From Actinomadura rifamycini DSM 43936 (lineage in GTDB: Bacteria > Actinomycetota > Actinomycetes > Streptosporangiales > Streptosporangiaceae), in assembly GCF_000425065.1 (NCBI RefSeq), contig NZ_AULB01000011.1:186001-250000 (forward strand): 64,000 nucleotides of DNA, written 5' to 3'. Position 1 is the stretch's first letter; the number at the start of each line of letters is the position of its first letter. The position numbers and the translations under genes were made by a program. Of the stretch, positions 42,576 to 51,426 are shown in pieces. The notes below the pieces were generated by a model that saw nothing but the letters and a program-made list of their open reading frames with translations, was not told the DNA's origin and ran no database searches.

Positions 42576-43248
42576 GCCTCGAAGTACGGACGGTCCCGCC
42601 GTTCGGAGCCGCAGACGATACTCCTCTCGCCTATGCCGCGCCAACGTGTCCCTTCGCCGCACCGATCGCGGAAGGGCGGTTTGGAGCGTGACCACGGGTT
42701 CGTTCGGCGCTGTGGGTGGCGGTGCGGCGGCGGACCGTGTCCGGCGCGGCCGGACGGACGCTCCGGCGCGGCAATTCCGAGCCCGCTTCGGTTGTCGCTT
42801 CGGTGGCGGCGCATCACGGATGGCACATGAATTGCCGGTCGTTCTCGGGCGCCGCAGTCGACCAATCGGCGTCGATTTCCGTGCCGTCCGATGCGGCGCG
42901 ATAATGGCGGGCGTCCGGCGGTCCGCCGAACAATACGCGAGGGCGCGCCGCGGCCGTCCGGGGGGTGCGCCCGGCGGCGGCCGTGCCGCGGGGGAGGCCC
43001 GGAAGCGGCTTCACGGGGCGGCGGTCCCGGCGGGGCCCCGCCCGGGCGTGACCCGGATCTCGTCCGCGTCGCCCCAGGTGCCCGCCGCGGTGACGAAGGT
43101 CTCTCCGCGGCCGGGCGTACTTCCGAGGATTCCGGCGTTCACTGGTACGGAGGCGCAGCGCACGCGCGCCGCGAAAGCGGACGGCAGCCATGCCCCGTGC
43201 GGCGCTTCGCCCGGATTCCAGCCCATCACCGACCGAATTGGGGGAATC
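42576..43248. other. Gene-free stretch before the HPF-like gene
   Basis: About 670 bp with no frame that has a recognisable product. It is open in several frames only because of high GC. The composition is less codon-biased than in the neighbouring genes. Apart from the direct repeat GAAGTACGG (about 42507 and 42580) I see no structure. Confidence 0.4.
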
Positions 43249-43560
43249 ATGAACGCTACCCGTGAGCGACCCGACATCCGGTTCCTCGTCTCGGGCGACG
43301 TCACAGCGCACGAGCGCGGCGCGGCCGAACGCGCCGTCGGCGAGGCGCTGGCGGAGGCCCGCGGCGCCGTCACGTCCGTGCAGATCACGCTCAGCGTCGT
43401 GGCCGACCCGGCCCTGCCCCGCCCGGCGCTGGCCCGCGCCGTCGTCGAGATCGACGGGCGGGTCGTGCGGGCCCAGGCCGCCGCGCCGCGGCTCGTCGAG
43501 GCCATCGCGCTGCTGCGCTCCCGCCTCGCCGTCCGGACGGCGAACCTGCGGGTCGGCTGA
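43249..43560 (+). CDS. Short HPF/RaiA-like protein
   Basis: A 103-residue protein resembling the N-terminal ribosome-binding fold of hibernation factors. It has IRFLVSGDVTAHERGAAERAV, then the family-like stretch DPALPRPALARAVVEIDGRV and RAQAAAPRLVEAIALLRSRL. It lacks the C-terminal dimerisation domain of long HPF. In actinomycetes short proteins of this type often lie near stress genes. GGGGGA precedes ATG 43249. It may dock on ribosomes (inference). Confidence 0.65.
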   Translation: MNATRERPDIRFLVSGDVTAHERGAAERAVGEALAEARGAVTSVQITLSVVADPALPRPALARAVVEIDGRVVRAQAAAPRLVEAIALLRSRLAVRTANLRVG

Positions 43561-43572
43561 CCCGGCACCGCC

Positions 43573-43605
43573 GACGGCGGCGCCCGTGCACCGGACGCCG
43601 CCGTC
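43573..43605. terminator. Bidirectional hairpin between the HPF-like gene and the ABC permease
   Basis: GACGGCGGCG (43573-43582) pairs perfectly with CGCCGCCGTC (43596-43605) across 13 nt. It lies between convergent stops at 43560 and 43633. Confidence 0.55.
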
Positions 43606-43632
43606 CTCCCGCGGTCCGGGCCCGCGCGGCCC

Positions 43633-44450
43633 TCAGGCGTCGCGGCGCCGCAGCACCAGCCCCCGGCGGCCAGCGGCACCAGCGCGTACGCGGCCAGGAC
43701 GGCCGACGCCGCCACCGGCGGCAGCAGGTGCCCGTAGATGGACGGTTCGGCGCCGCGTCCCGAGATCTGCGCCGGCAGCCCGCTCAGCATCACCGACCCG
43801 ACCCGCTCGTCCCACGGTGCCGGCAGCTGGAACACCGCCGTGGGCAGCACGTGCCAGACGAGCACCGCGCCCGTGATCGCCCCGGCCGCCGACCGCAGCA
43901 GCACGCCGAGGCCCAGCCCGAGCAGCGCGAACACCGCCACCGACGTCCCGGACACGGCGAACCCGGGCAGCTCCTCGACGACCGCCGCGCGCTGGTCGGC
44001 GATCGGGCGGTCGCCGACGGCCGGCCGGGAGGCGAGGAACACCCCCACCGTCGTCACCTGCCCCGCGACCAGGCCGACCGCGCCCACCACCAGGGCCTTC
44101 GCGGCCAGGAACCGCCCGCGCCCCGGGACCGCGGTCAGGCTCAGCCGCACCATGCCGGTCCGGTACTCCGACGTCACGCTCAGCACCCCGAGGACCGCCA
44201 GGCACAGCCCGCCCACCCACCCGGCGAGCTCCAGCACCGGGCGGATCGCCACCTGCGCGCGGTCGTCCGCGCCGAGGCCGTCCCAGGTCCGGGCGAGCTG
44301 CGCCGCGAGCAGCACGACGAACAGGGAGAACGCGACGGCCGTCCCCAACACGCCGTAGGTCGAGCGGACCGAGCGCAGCTTCCGCCACTCCGCCGCCGCC
44401 GCCCGGCCCAGCGCGCTCCCCGCCGGGACGGGCGCGACCGCGCCGGTCAC
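43633..44450 (-). pseudogene. ABC-2 type permease, frameshifted near the C-terminus
   Basis: A multi-pass permease of the ABC-2 exporter type. AEWRKLRSVRSTYGVLGTAV precedes the first membrane helix, and TSEYRTGMVRLSLTAVPGR is the cytoplasmic coupling loop. A paralogue lies immediately upstream. In the starting frame the protein runs past its expected end. Restoring one base in the run of five C at 43660-43664 yields the normal ending GGLVLRRRDA and a stop at 43633, matching the ARRDA ending of the sister permease. It is a single-base homopolymer deletion, either a real frameshift or a sequencing error. GTG 44450 overlaps the upstream stop. Confidence 0.7.
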
Positions 44451-45328
44451 GCGTCCCGGCGCGCGAACGCGTACGCCCCGGCGCCCAGCATGACCGCGAC
44501 GTAGACGACGAGCAGCGCCGCCGCGGCGGGCCCGGACAGCCCGCCCTCGCCCGCCGTCGACCCCGGCACCGGCGCGACCTGGTTCGGGAAACCGGCCGGC
44601 AGCAGCCACCAGATCCGGTCGTCCCACGGCGCCGGCAGCAGCCGCACGAGCGGCGGCGCGACGAACACCAGCCCCATTCCGATCGTGATCGTCGCGGCCG
44701 TCGAGCGGAGCAGCGCCGCCATGCCCAGCGTCATCAGCGTGATCGCCGCCGCCGTCACGGCGATGGCGACCGCGTTGGCGGCGTGGTCGGCGAGCGGGCC
44801 GTCGAACCCCGGCATCGGGCGGTCGCCCGCGATGGCCCGTCCCGCCAGCAGCGCCGCAGCGAGGCTCACCAGCGCGGCGGCGCCGACCAGCCCGGCCGCC
44901 GCCAGCGCCTTGGCGCCCAGCAGCGGCAGCCGGCGCGGCATGGCGGTGAGGCTCGTGCGGATCATCCCGGTCGCGTACTCCGACGTCAGCATCAGCGCGC
45001 CGAGCACCACGGCGCAGACCGGGAGCACCGCCGTGAGGAACTGCGTCGGCGGCGCCGGGGCCAGGTCCGCGCGCTCCGCGGCGGACAGGCCCTCCCAGTA
45101 CCGCACCGCGTACAGGGACCAGAGCAGGCAGAACAGGAACGCCACCCCGATCGCCGCGAGGATCGCGGCCGTCGACCGGACGGTGCGCAGCTTGTGCCAC
45201 TCCCCGGCGATCGCGCCCGTCCACGTCCCGCCGGACCTCGCAGCGGAGCCCGCCGCGCGGCCGTGCGCCGCCGCGGCGTCCCCGGCCGGGAACCCCGCCC
45301 GGCGTTCGCCCGTGCCGGTCCCGCTCAT
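44447..45328 (-). CDS. ABC-2 type permease
   Basis: A 293-residue integral membrane protein with about six helices. AGEWHKLRTVRSTAAILAAIGVAFLFCLLW opens the membrane part, LMLTSEYATGMIRTSLTAMPRR is the coupling loop, and it ends ARRDA. The first ~40 residues are Gly/Ala-rich and cytoplasmic. With the ATPase upstream and the sister permease downstream it forms a heteromeric exporter. ATG 45328 overlaps the ATPase stop by 4 nt. Confidence 0.85.
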   Translation of the reverse strand: MSGTGTGERRAGFPAGDAAAAHGRAAGSAARSGGTWTGAIAGEWHKLRTVRSTAAILAAIGVAFLFCLLWSLYAVRYWEGLSAAERADLAPAPPTQFLTAVLPVCAVVLGALMLTSEYATGMIRTSLTAMPRRLPLLGAKALAAAGLVGAAALVSLAAALLAGRAIAGDRPMPGFDGPLADHAANAVAIAVTAAAITLMTLGMAALLRSTAATITIGMGLVFVAPPLVRLLPAPWDDRIWWLLPAGFPNQVAPVPGSTAGEGGLSGPAAAALLVVYVAVMLGAGAYAFARRDA

Positions 45329-46230
45329 CGCGCCACCGACCCGAACTCGGCGCTGTCGGCGGTCAGTTCCATGTACGCCTCCTCCAGCGACGCGCTCTGC
45401 GCCGCCACCTCGTGCAGCGGGATGCCGTGCGCCGCCGCCCGGTCGCCGATCTCCGCCACGTTCAGGCCCGTCACCGTGAGCGCGTCGCCCTGCGCGGTCT
45501 CCACGCGCCCGCCGGCGGCCGCGAGCACCGCCGTCAGCTCGTCCGGGCGCGGCGAGCGCACCCGCACGCCCCGCGCGAACCGGTCCGCCAGCTCCCGGAC
45601 CGACGTGTCCGCGATCAGCCGGCCGCGGCCGATCACGATCAGCCGGTCGGCGGTCATCTCCATCTCGCTCATCAGGTGGCTGGAGATCAGCACCGTGCGG
45701 CCCTCCGCCGCGAGGGACCGCATCAGCTCGCGGATCCAGCGCACGCCGTCCGGGTCCAGGCCGTTCACCGGCTCGTCGAACAGCAGCACGCCCGGGTCGC
45801 CCAGCAGCGCCGCCGCGACCCCGAGCCGCTGCCGCATGCCCAGCGAGAAGCCTCCGACCCGCTTGCGCGCCACCCCCGCCAGGCCGACGAGCTCCAGCAC
45901 CTCCGCCGTCCGGCGCGGCGCGACGCCGTTGCTGCGCGCCAGCCAGCCCAGATGGTCGATCGCCCGGCGGCCGCCGTGCACCGCGCCCGCGTCCAACAGC
46001 GCGCCCACCTCGAACATCGGCCGCCGCAGCGCCGCGTACCGGCCGCCGTTCACCAGCGCCTCACCGGACTCGGCCCTGTCCAGGCCCAGCAGCATCCGCA
46101 TCGTCGTCGACTTCCCCGCGCCGTTCGGCCCGAGGAACCCGGTCACCGTCCCGGGCCGCACCGTGAACGACAGGCGGTCCACCGCCGTCGTCGCGCCGTA
46201 GCGCTTGGTCAGCTCACGTACCTCGATCAT
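45325..46230 (-). CDS. ABC transporter ATP-binding protein (drug/peptide exporter type)
   Basis: A 301-residue ABC ATPase. Walker A is GPNGAGKSTTMRML, the signature FSLGMRQRLGVAAALLG, Walker B VLLFDEPVNGLD, and the switch His lies in LISSHLMSEME. The C-terminal ~70 residues form the extra domain of DrrA/BcrA-type exporters. It drives the two permeases encoded downstream. Divergent from a histidine kinase gene with two palindromes between, so the kinase/regulator pair probably controls it. Confidence 0.88.
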   Translation of the reverse strand: MIEVRELTKRYGATTAVDRLSFTVRPGTVTGFLGPNGAGKSTTMRMLLGLDRAESGEALVNGGRYAALRRPMFEVGALLDAGAVHGGRRAIDHLGWLARSNGVAPRRTAEVLELVGLAGVARKRVGGFSLGMRQRLGVAAALLGDPGVLLFDEPVNGLDPDGVRWIRELMRSLAAEGRTVLISSHLMSEMEMTADRLIVIGRGRLIADTSVRELADRFARGVRVRSPRPDELTAVLAAAGGRVETAQGDALTVTGLNVAEIGDRAAAHGIPLHEVAAQSASLEEAYMELTADSAEFGSVAR

Positions 46231-46272
46231 GCCGTCCACGGTCGTCCCCCGACGGCCCCGCGCGCATCGGAA

Positions 46273-46288
46273 CGCGGTCCGGACCGCG
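46273..46288. promoter_or_regulatory. Perfect 16-bp palindrome in the exporter/histidine-kinase divergent promoter
   Basis: CGCGGTCCGGACCGCG is a perfect palindrome 43 bp upstream of the ABC ATPase start. It is a candidate binding site for the NarL-type regulator encoded at 47540. Confidence 0.45.
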
Positions 46289-46296
46289 CCGTACGC

Positions 46297-46333
46297 CCGT
46301 GGTCGGAGACCGCCCGGCCGCCTCCGACCACGG
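46297..46333. promoter_or_regulatory. 12-bp perfect inverted repeat in the exporter/histidine-kinase divergent promoter
   Basis: CCGTGGTCGGAG (46297-46308) and CTCCGACCACGG (46322-46333) flank a 13-nt spacer. It lies about midway between the divergent genes, so it could control either direction. Confidence 0.5.
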
Positions 46334-46388
46334 TCCGACGCCCGCCGGGCGGACGCGCCCGCGCGCGGCATCCGGATACCGTTGCGAC

Positions 46389-47543
46389 GTGCACGAGCCC
46401 GATGCGCGCGTCCCGCCCGCCCCGCTCGGCCCGCGGGTCGCCCGGTCCAAACTGATCGCCCTCGACGCCGCCGCGGCGCTGCTCTACATGCTCGTGATGC
46501 TCGCGTCCGCGGGCCCCGGCGTCTCCGCGGTCACCGCCGGCCCGCTGCTCGCCGCGTCGGGCCTCCCGCTCGCCGTGCGGCGGATCTGGCCCGTCCCCGT
46601 GTTCGCCGCAGTGCTCGCCGCGTCCGCCCTGGCGCTGCTGGCCGACATGCCCTCGGACGCCTTCGTCGCCGCGGCCTACGCGCTCTACACCGTCGCCCTC
46701 ACCCGGCGGCGGCGGAAATGGGTGCCCACCACCCTCATCGGCATGCTGAGCTGCGTCGTCATCCTCGGCGCCGCCCTCTTCGGGCCGATCGGATGGCGGG
46801 CCGAGCGGCTCGGGTTCCTCGTGCTCGGCCTCGCGGTGCTCGGCGCGTCCTGGGCGCTCGGCCGCACCGTCCGCGACCGCCGCGAGCACGCCGCGCGCTT
46901 CGCCCGCGAACTCGCCGACCGCGCCGTCGGGGAGGAGCGGCTCCGCATCGCCCGGGAGCTGCACGACATCGTCGCCCACAGCATGAGCCTCATCGCCGTG
47001 AAGAGCGGCGTGGCCGTGCACGTCGCCGAGGCGCGCCCCGCCGAGGCCGTCGACGCCCTCCGCGTCATCGAGGCCACGAGCCGCGGCACCCTCGCCGAGA
47101 TGCGGCACCTCCTCGGCGTCCTGCGCGCCGACGCCGCCGGCGAGGGGGCCCTCACGCCGCCCCCGGACCTCGCCGCCCTCGACGGCCTCGCCGAACGGGC
47201 CGCCATGGCGGGCGTCCGCGTCGACCTCGACGTGCGGGCCGGCGACGTGCCCGAGAGCGTCGCGCTCGCGGTCTACCGCATCGTCCAGGAGGCCGTCACC
47301 AACGTGGTCAAGCACGCCGCGCCCGCCCGCTGCCGGGTCGGGGTCGTCGCGGGCGGCGGCCGCGTCGGCATCGACGTCACCGACGACGGCCCGGGCACGC
47401 GCGTCCTGCCCGGCGGCCCCGGCGGCGGGCACGGGATCATCGGGATGCGCGAGCGCGTCATGATGTACGGCGGCGAGTTCAGCGCCGGGCCCCGGCCCGA
47501 GGGCGGATTCGCCGTCAGCGCCCGATTCCCCTACGAAACGTGA
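46389..47543 (+). CDS. Sensor histidine kinase (HisKA_3, NarL-type system)
   Basis: About 384 residues. The N-terminal half has four to five membrane helices with short loops and no large external sensor. A dimerisation helix follows (EERLRIARELHDIVAHSMSLIAV) with the phospho-acceptor His in ELHDIVAHS. The HATPase domain has YRIVQEAVTNVVKHA (N box), VTDDGPG and GGHGIIGMRERVMMYGG. GTG 46389 is chosen because it starts just before the first membrane region. It overlaps the response regulator by 4 nt (GTGA). Confidence 0.85.
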   Translation: MHEPDARVPPAPLGPRVARSKLIALDAAAALLYMLVMLASAGPGVSAVTAGPLLAASGLPLAVRRIWPVPVFAAVLAASALALLADMPSDAFVAAAYALYTVALTRRRRKWVPTTLIGMLSCVVILGAALFGPIGWRAERLGFLVLGLAVLGASWALGRTVRDRREHAARFARELADRAVGEERLRIARELHDIVAHSMSLIAVKSGVAVHVAEARPAEAVDALRVIEATSRGTLAEMRHLLGVLRADAAGEGALTPPPDLAALDGLAERAAMAGVRVDLDVRAGDVPESVALAVYRIVQEAVTNVVKHAAPARCRVGVVAGGGRVGIDVTDDGPGTRVLPGGPGGGHGIIGMRERVMMYGGEFSAGPRPEGGFAVSARFPYET

Positions 47544-48214
47544 GCACCGTGGAAGAACTCCGCGTCCTCGTCGCCGACGACCAGGCCCTGGTCCGCGGCA
47601 GCTTCGGCGTCCTCATCGACACCGCGCCCGGGCTCCGCGTGGTGGGGGAGGCGGGGAACGGCGCCGAGGCCGTCGAACTCGCCGGGCGCGAACGGCCCGA
47701 CGTCGTCCTCATGGACGTCCGGATGCCCGAGATGGACGGGCTCGAGGCCACCCGCCGGATCTGCGCGGCCCACCCGGACGTCCGCGTGCTGATCCTCACC
47801 ACGTTCGACCTCGACGCCTACGTCTACGGGGCGCTGCGGGCGGGGGCCAGCGGCTTCCTGCTCAAGGACACCCCGCCCGCCGATCTGCTGTCGGCCGTCC
47901 GGGTGATCGCCGAGGGGGAGTCGCTGCTCGCGCCCACGGTGACCCGGCGGCTGATCGCCGAGTTCGTCCGCGGCCCCGGCCCCGTGCGGCCCGCGCCCGA
48001 CGGGCTCGGCGCCCTCACCGCGCGGGAGCGGGAGGTCCTCACCCTCATCGCGCGCGGGCTGTCGAACGCCGAGCTGGCCGAGCACCTGCACCTCAGCCCC
48101 GCCACGGTGAAGACGCACATCGGGCACCTGCTGGCCAAGCTGCACGCCCGCGACCGCGCCCAGCTCGTCATCGCGGCCTACGAGACCGGGCTCGTCCGGC
48201 CGACGGCCCGCTGA
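47540..48214 (+). CDS. NarL/FixJ-type response regulator
   Basis: A 224-residue regulator. The receiver domain has VADDQALVRGSFGVL, the phospho-acceptor Asp in VVLMDVRMPEMDG (about residue 59), TTF and a Lys in GFLLKDTPP. The C-terminal LuxR HTH is LTAREREVLTLIARGLSNAELAEHLHLSPATVKTHI. It works with the upstream histidine kinase and most likely controls the divergent ABC exporter. Confidence 0.9.
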   Translation: MSTVEELRVLVADDQALVRGSFGVLIDTAPGLRVVGEAGNGAEAVELAGRERPDVVLMDVRMPEMDGLEATRRICAAHPDVRVLILTTFDLDAYVYGALRAGASGFLLKDTPPADLLSAVRVIAEGESLLAPTVTRRLIAEFVRGPGPVRPAPDGLGALTAREREVLTLIARGLSNAELAEHLHLSPATVKTHIGHLLAKLHARDRAQLVIAAYETGLVRPTAR

Positions 48215-48221
48215 ACCCGGC

Positions 48222-49124
48222 TCACAGATCCCGAAGGACGGGCGCGAGGCGCTCGTACCCGTCGGCGGCCGACGCGAGGTCGGGGGCCAGGACGGACACC
48301 GCCACGTGATCGGCGCCCGCGTCCAGGTGCGCGCGGACGCGGCGGGCGACCGCCTCCCCGTCGCCCCAGGCGAAGCAGGCGTCCACGACCTCGTCGGTGC
48401 CGCCGCCCTCGACGTCCGCATCTCCGTAGCCCAGGTCCCGGAGCGCGCGGACGTAGGGGGAGCCGGGCATGGACAGCAGGCCCGTGCCGCGCGCGATGCC
48501 GCGCGCCGCCGCCGCGTCCGTCTCCAGGATCGCCGACTGCATCACCGCCACGAGCTTCCCCTCGCCGAGGCGCTCCCGCGTGCGGCGCGTGTGTTCGGCG
48601 GGCATCGCCGCGGGCAGCGCCCCGTCGGCGCGCTCCCGGGCCAGCTCCTGCATCTTCGGGCCGAGCGCGGCCAGCAGCCGGGGGAAGGGGACCTCCGGCG
48701 CGGGTGCCGTCCCCGCGGCGGCGTCCATCCCGTCCAGGTACTCGCGCGTCCGCGCCAGCGGGCTCGTCCACTTCTGCCCGCTCTGCTCGACCATCATCGG
48801 CATGCTGACGCCCACGCCCAGCGCGAGCCTCCCCGGGTACGCGTCCGCGAGGACGGACGCGGCGCCCTGCATGGCGGCGGGATGCCGCGCCCAGAGGTTC
48901 GCGACCGACGAGCCGAGCACGATCCGCTCGGTGGCGGCGAGCATCACGCCGAGCTGCGCGAACACCTCCCGGCCCCCGATGAGCTCGTTCACCCAGAGCG
49001 CCCCGTAGCCCGCGTCCTCCACCCGCCGCGCCGCCCGCCGCCACTCGTCGGCCGGCGCGATCGGCGTCATGAGCACCGCGCCGATCCGCCCCAGCCGCCG
49101 TGCCTTGTCCACCGTCGTCGTCAT
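48222..49124 (-). CDS. LLM-class flavin/F420-dependent oxidoreductase
   Basis: A 300-residue luciferase-like TIM-barrel. It has GYGALWVNELIGGREVFAQLGVMLAATERIVLGSSVANLWARHPA, then GRLALGVGVSMPMM and a C-terminal AGADHVAVSVLAPD. The pattern fits the probable F420-dependent group of actinobacteria. The TetR gene at 49212 is divergent with an 87-bp spacer and is the probable regulator. Convergent with the response regulator, with a 7-bp gap. Confidence 0.8.
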   Translation of the reverse strand: MTTTVDKARRLGRIGAVLMTPIAPADEWRRAARRVEDAGYGALWVNELIGGREVFAQLGVMLAATERIVLGSSVANLWARHPAAMQGAASVLADAYPGRLALGVGVSMPMMVEQSGQKWTSPLARTREYLDGMDAAAGTAPAPEVPFPRLLAALGPKMQELARERADGALPAAMPAEHTRRTRERLGEGKLVAVMQSAILETDAAAARGIARGTGLLSMPGSPYVRALRDLGYGDADVEGGGTDEVVDACFAWGDGEAVARRVRAHLDAGADHVAVSVLAPDLASAADGYERLAPVLRDL

Positions 49125-49211
49125 GACTCTCCCGTAGAATCGGAACGTATCACCCGCTTAGGACCGTACCGGAACGATCGCCCCGGTTGTCAACGGAAGG
49201 GGGCACGGCCC

Positions 49212-49928
49212 GTGCCGACCGATCGACCGCCCATGCGCGCGGACGCCCGCCGCAACCGGGAACGCATCATGGACGCGGCCCTGGAGGCGTTCGCCGCGGA
49301 CGGGAGACTCGTCCCGCTCGACGAGATCGCGCGCCGCGCGGGTGTCGGCGCGGGCACCGTGTACCGCAACTTCGCCACCAAGGAGGCGCTGTTCGAGGCC
49401 GTGGTCGCGGTCCGCATCCGGGCGATGGTGGACGAGGCCCGGGCATTGGCCGCCGCGAACGACCCCGGAGCGGCGTTCTACGACTTCGTCGCCCGGGTCG
49501 TGGAGGAGGCGATGGTCAACCACGCGCTGTGCGAGGCCCTCACGGAGCAGGGGGCGAGGGCGCTGGAGGGGGAGTGCATGGACGCGGCGTTCACCGACGC
49601 CCTGGACGTGCTGCTCCGCCGGGCGGCCGAGGCCGGCGCCGTCCGCGGCGACGTGAACGTCCACGAGGTGCGGACGCTCGTGAACGGCTGCATGGCGATG
49701 GAGCGCTTCCGCCGCGCCGCCGTCCCGCCGCGCCGCATCACCGCTCTGGCACTGGACGCCCTGCGCCCCGACGTGACGAAACCGAGTAACGAAACGAAAG
49801 TGTCACGAAAGGTCGGCGCCTGCGAGATCTGCGACCGCCCCCTGGCCAGTTCGCGAACCGGCCGCCCCGCCCGCTACTGCGGCCCGGCCTGCCGCCAGAA
49901 GGCGCACCGCCGCCGCACGCGCGGCTGA
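49212..49928 (+). CDS. TetR-family regulator with C-terminal zinc-ribbon extension
   Basis: A 238-residue protein. The TetR HTH spans about 13-58 (NRERIMDAALEAFAADGRLVPLDEIARRAGVGAGTVYRNF, in part). The helical ligand domain ends near residue 195. An added ~40-residue tail has CEIC and YCGPAC, a typical C-x2-C ... C-x3-C zinc ribbon rich in Arg/Lys. Such ribbons normally occur alone or at the end of other small DNA-binding proteins. The frame runs through without a break. It is divergent from the LLM oxidoreductase, its likely target. Confidence 0.8.
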   Translation: MPTDRPPMRADARRNRERIMDAALEAFAADGRLVPLDEIARRAGVGAGTVYRNFATKEALFEAVVAVRIRAMVDEARALAAANDPGAAFYDFVARVVEEAMVNHALCEALTEQGARALEGECMDAAFTDALDVLLRRAAEAGAVRGDVNVHEVRTLVNGCMAMERFRRAAVPPRRITALALDALRPDVTKPSNETKVSRKVGACEICDRPLASSRTGRPARYCGPACRQKAHRRRTRG

Positions 49929-49931
49929 ACC

Positions 49932-50606
49932 TCAGGACACCGCCCGCACCAGGCGCGCCGCCAGCTCCCGCGGATGCCCGAGCGCCACCAGATGCCCGCC
50001 GGGCAGCTCCTCGACCGGGATCCCCAGCCGGTCCCGGACGACTCCCCGCTGCCATTCGAGCGGGAACAGCCGGTCGTCCCGCCCCTGCAGGAACACGGTC
50101 GGCGTGCCGGGCCACGCCTTCAGCGGCCACGGCTCCTCGAACGGCGCCGACGACTGCGGCGGCTCCTCCCGCATCGCCTCCGCGACCACGTCCGGCGGGA
50201 CGTCATGGAAGAAGATCTCCATCGGGTCCAGCTCCTCGGTGGGCGTCCGCCCCTGCCGCACCGCCAACTCGGCCGCCGCCCGCGGCTGCCCGGTGTTCCC
50301 CCACCATTCGGCGCCCGTCTCCCCGGGTACCGGCACCATGGCGTTGACTAGCACCAGCAACCCCACGGGCACCCGCGCACACACGAGCGGCGCCGTCAGC
50401 CCGCCCATCGACTGAGCGACCAGCACCACGTCCGTCCTGTCGCCGATCGCGGACACCACCGTGTCGGCGTACTCCCGCAGCCCCGCGGAGTCGTCGTCCG
50501 CCGGAAGGTCGACGGCCACCACGTCGTGCCCCCGCAGTTCGGGAATCAGCCGATGCCAGTACCAGGCCCGCCCACCGGCCCCGGGAATCAAAACGAAGGT
50601 AGCCAC
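49932..50606 (-). CDS. Alpha/beta-hydrolase
   Basis: A 224-residue hydrolase. LIPGAGGRAWYWHRLIPEL is the oxyanion loop, and VLVAQSMGGLTAPLV the nucleophile elbow (SMG). LQGRDDRLFPLEWQ has the acid region, and LPGGHLVALGHP the catalytic His. It resembles the EstC/salicylate-esterase-like group of small hydrolases. The gene stands alone, ending 3 bp from the convergent TetR gene. Confidence 0.8.
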   Translation of the reverse strand: MATFVLIPGAGGRAWYWHRLIPELRGHDVVAVDLPADDDSAGLREYADTVVSAIGDRTDVVLVAQSMGGLTAPLVCARVPVGLLVLVNAMVPVPGETGAEWWGNTGQPRAAAELAVRQGRTPTEELDPMEIFFHDVPPDVVAEAMREEPPQSSAPFEEPWPLKAWPGTPTVFLQGRDDRLFPLEWQRGVVRDRLGIPVEELPGGHLVALGHPRELAARLVRAVS

Positions 50607-50749
50607 AATCCCAGCCCCCGAACGGAAACGACCCTCGACGGGCAGACTACCCCCGCCCGGGCCCGCGACACCGGCCGATAAACGCGTTGACCGCCCATGC
50701 AGCGAACGCCACCATGCACCGCGACGCCGCCCCTCGACGAAGGCATGAC

Positions 50750-51346
50750 ATGACCGTTCCGCTCCGGCAGATCCGCGCCGAACACGACCGTGACTCGATC
50801 ACCGTCTACCAGGCGTACCGGCCGGAAATCGGCGCACCCGCCATCGCCCACGGCACGTTCGTCGACCCCTTCTCGCGCAACCGGATGACCTGGATCAAAC
50901 CCTCCTTCCTCTGGCTGATGGCGCGCAGCAACTGGGCCCGCAAGCCGGGTCAGGACGTGATCCTCGCGGTGCGGCTCACCCGCACCGGATGGGAAGAGGC
51001 CCTCGCCCTGGCCGTACCCACCCGCGCCGACCGCCGGATCTTCCGCGACTCCGACGAATGGCGCCGCCGTTTCGCGAACTCGACCGTCCACGTCCAATGG
51101 GACCCGGAACGCTCGCTGCGCGGACAGAAACTCGAACACCGCAGCATCCAGATCGGCCTGAGCCGCCACGTGATCGACCGTTACGTGGACGACTGGATCC
51201 TCGGTATCGAGGACCGCACCCCCCTCGCCCGCCGCATCCACCGCCTGCTCCAAGACGGCCAGGCAGCGAAAGCGAGAAACCTCCTCCCTTCGGAACGCCC
51301 CTACCCTCTGCCCCCCAACCTGGCCAAGAACATAGGCGCAACCTGA
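50750..51346 (+). CDS. DUF4291 family protein
   Basis: A 198-residue protein of the DUF4291 family. QAYRPEIGAPAIAHGTFVDPF, then MTWIKPSFLWLMARSNWARKPGQ and VQWDPERSLRGQKLEHRSIQIGL are strongly conserved in this group. Function is not known; the fold has been linked to RNA/nucleotide enzymes, but no catalytic assignment can be made here. It stands alone. Lower-GC flanks suggest an accessory location. Confidence 0.8.
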   Translation: MTVPLRQIRAEHDRDSITVYQAYRPEIGAPAIAHGTFVDPFSRNRMTWIKPSFLWLMARSNWARKPGQDVILAVRLTRTGWEEALALAVPTRADRRIFRDSDEWRRRFANSTVHVQWDPERSLRGQKLEHRSIQIGLSRHVIDRYVDDWILGIEDRTPLARRIHRLLQDGQAAKARNLLPSERPYPLPPNLAKNIGAT

Positions 51347-51426
51347 ACACCTTCGAGCGCGGAAAACCGGCCCTCGAAATCACGAATCATTGGGCACCAC
51401 GCTGGTCGATATCCCACGATGGGGAC

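Noticed and set aside
42646..43248. N-terminal extension of the HPF-like gene (frame open from 42646)
   Set aside because: The extension is Arg/Gly-rich low-complexity sequence with no homology that I can see. ATG 43249 has a proper Shine-Dalgarno.
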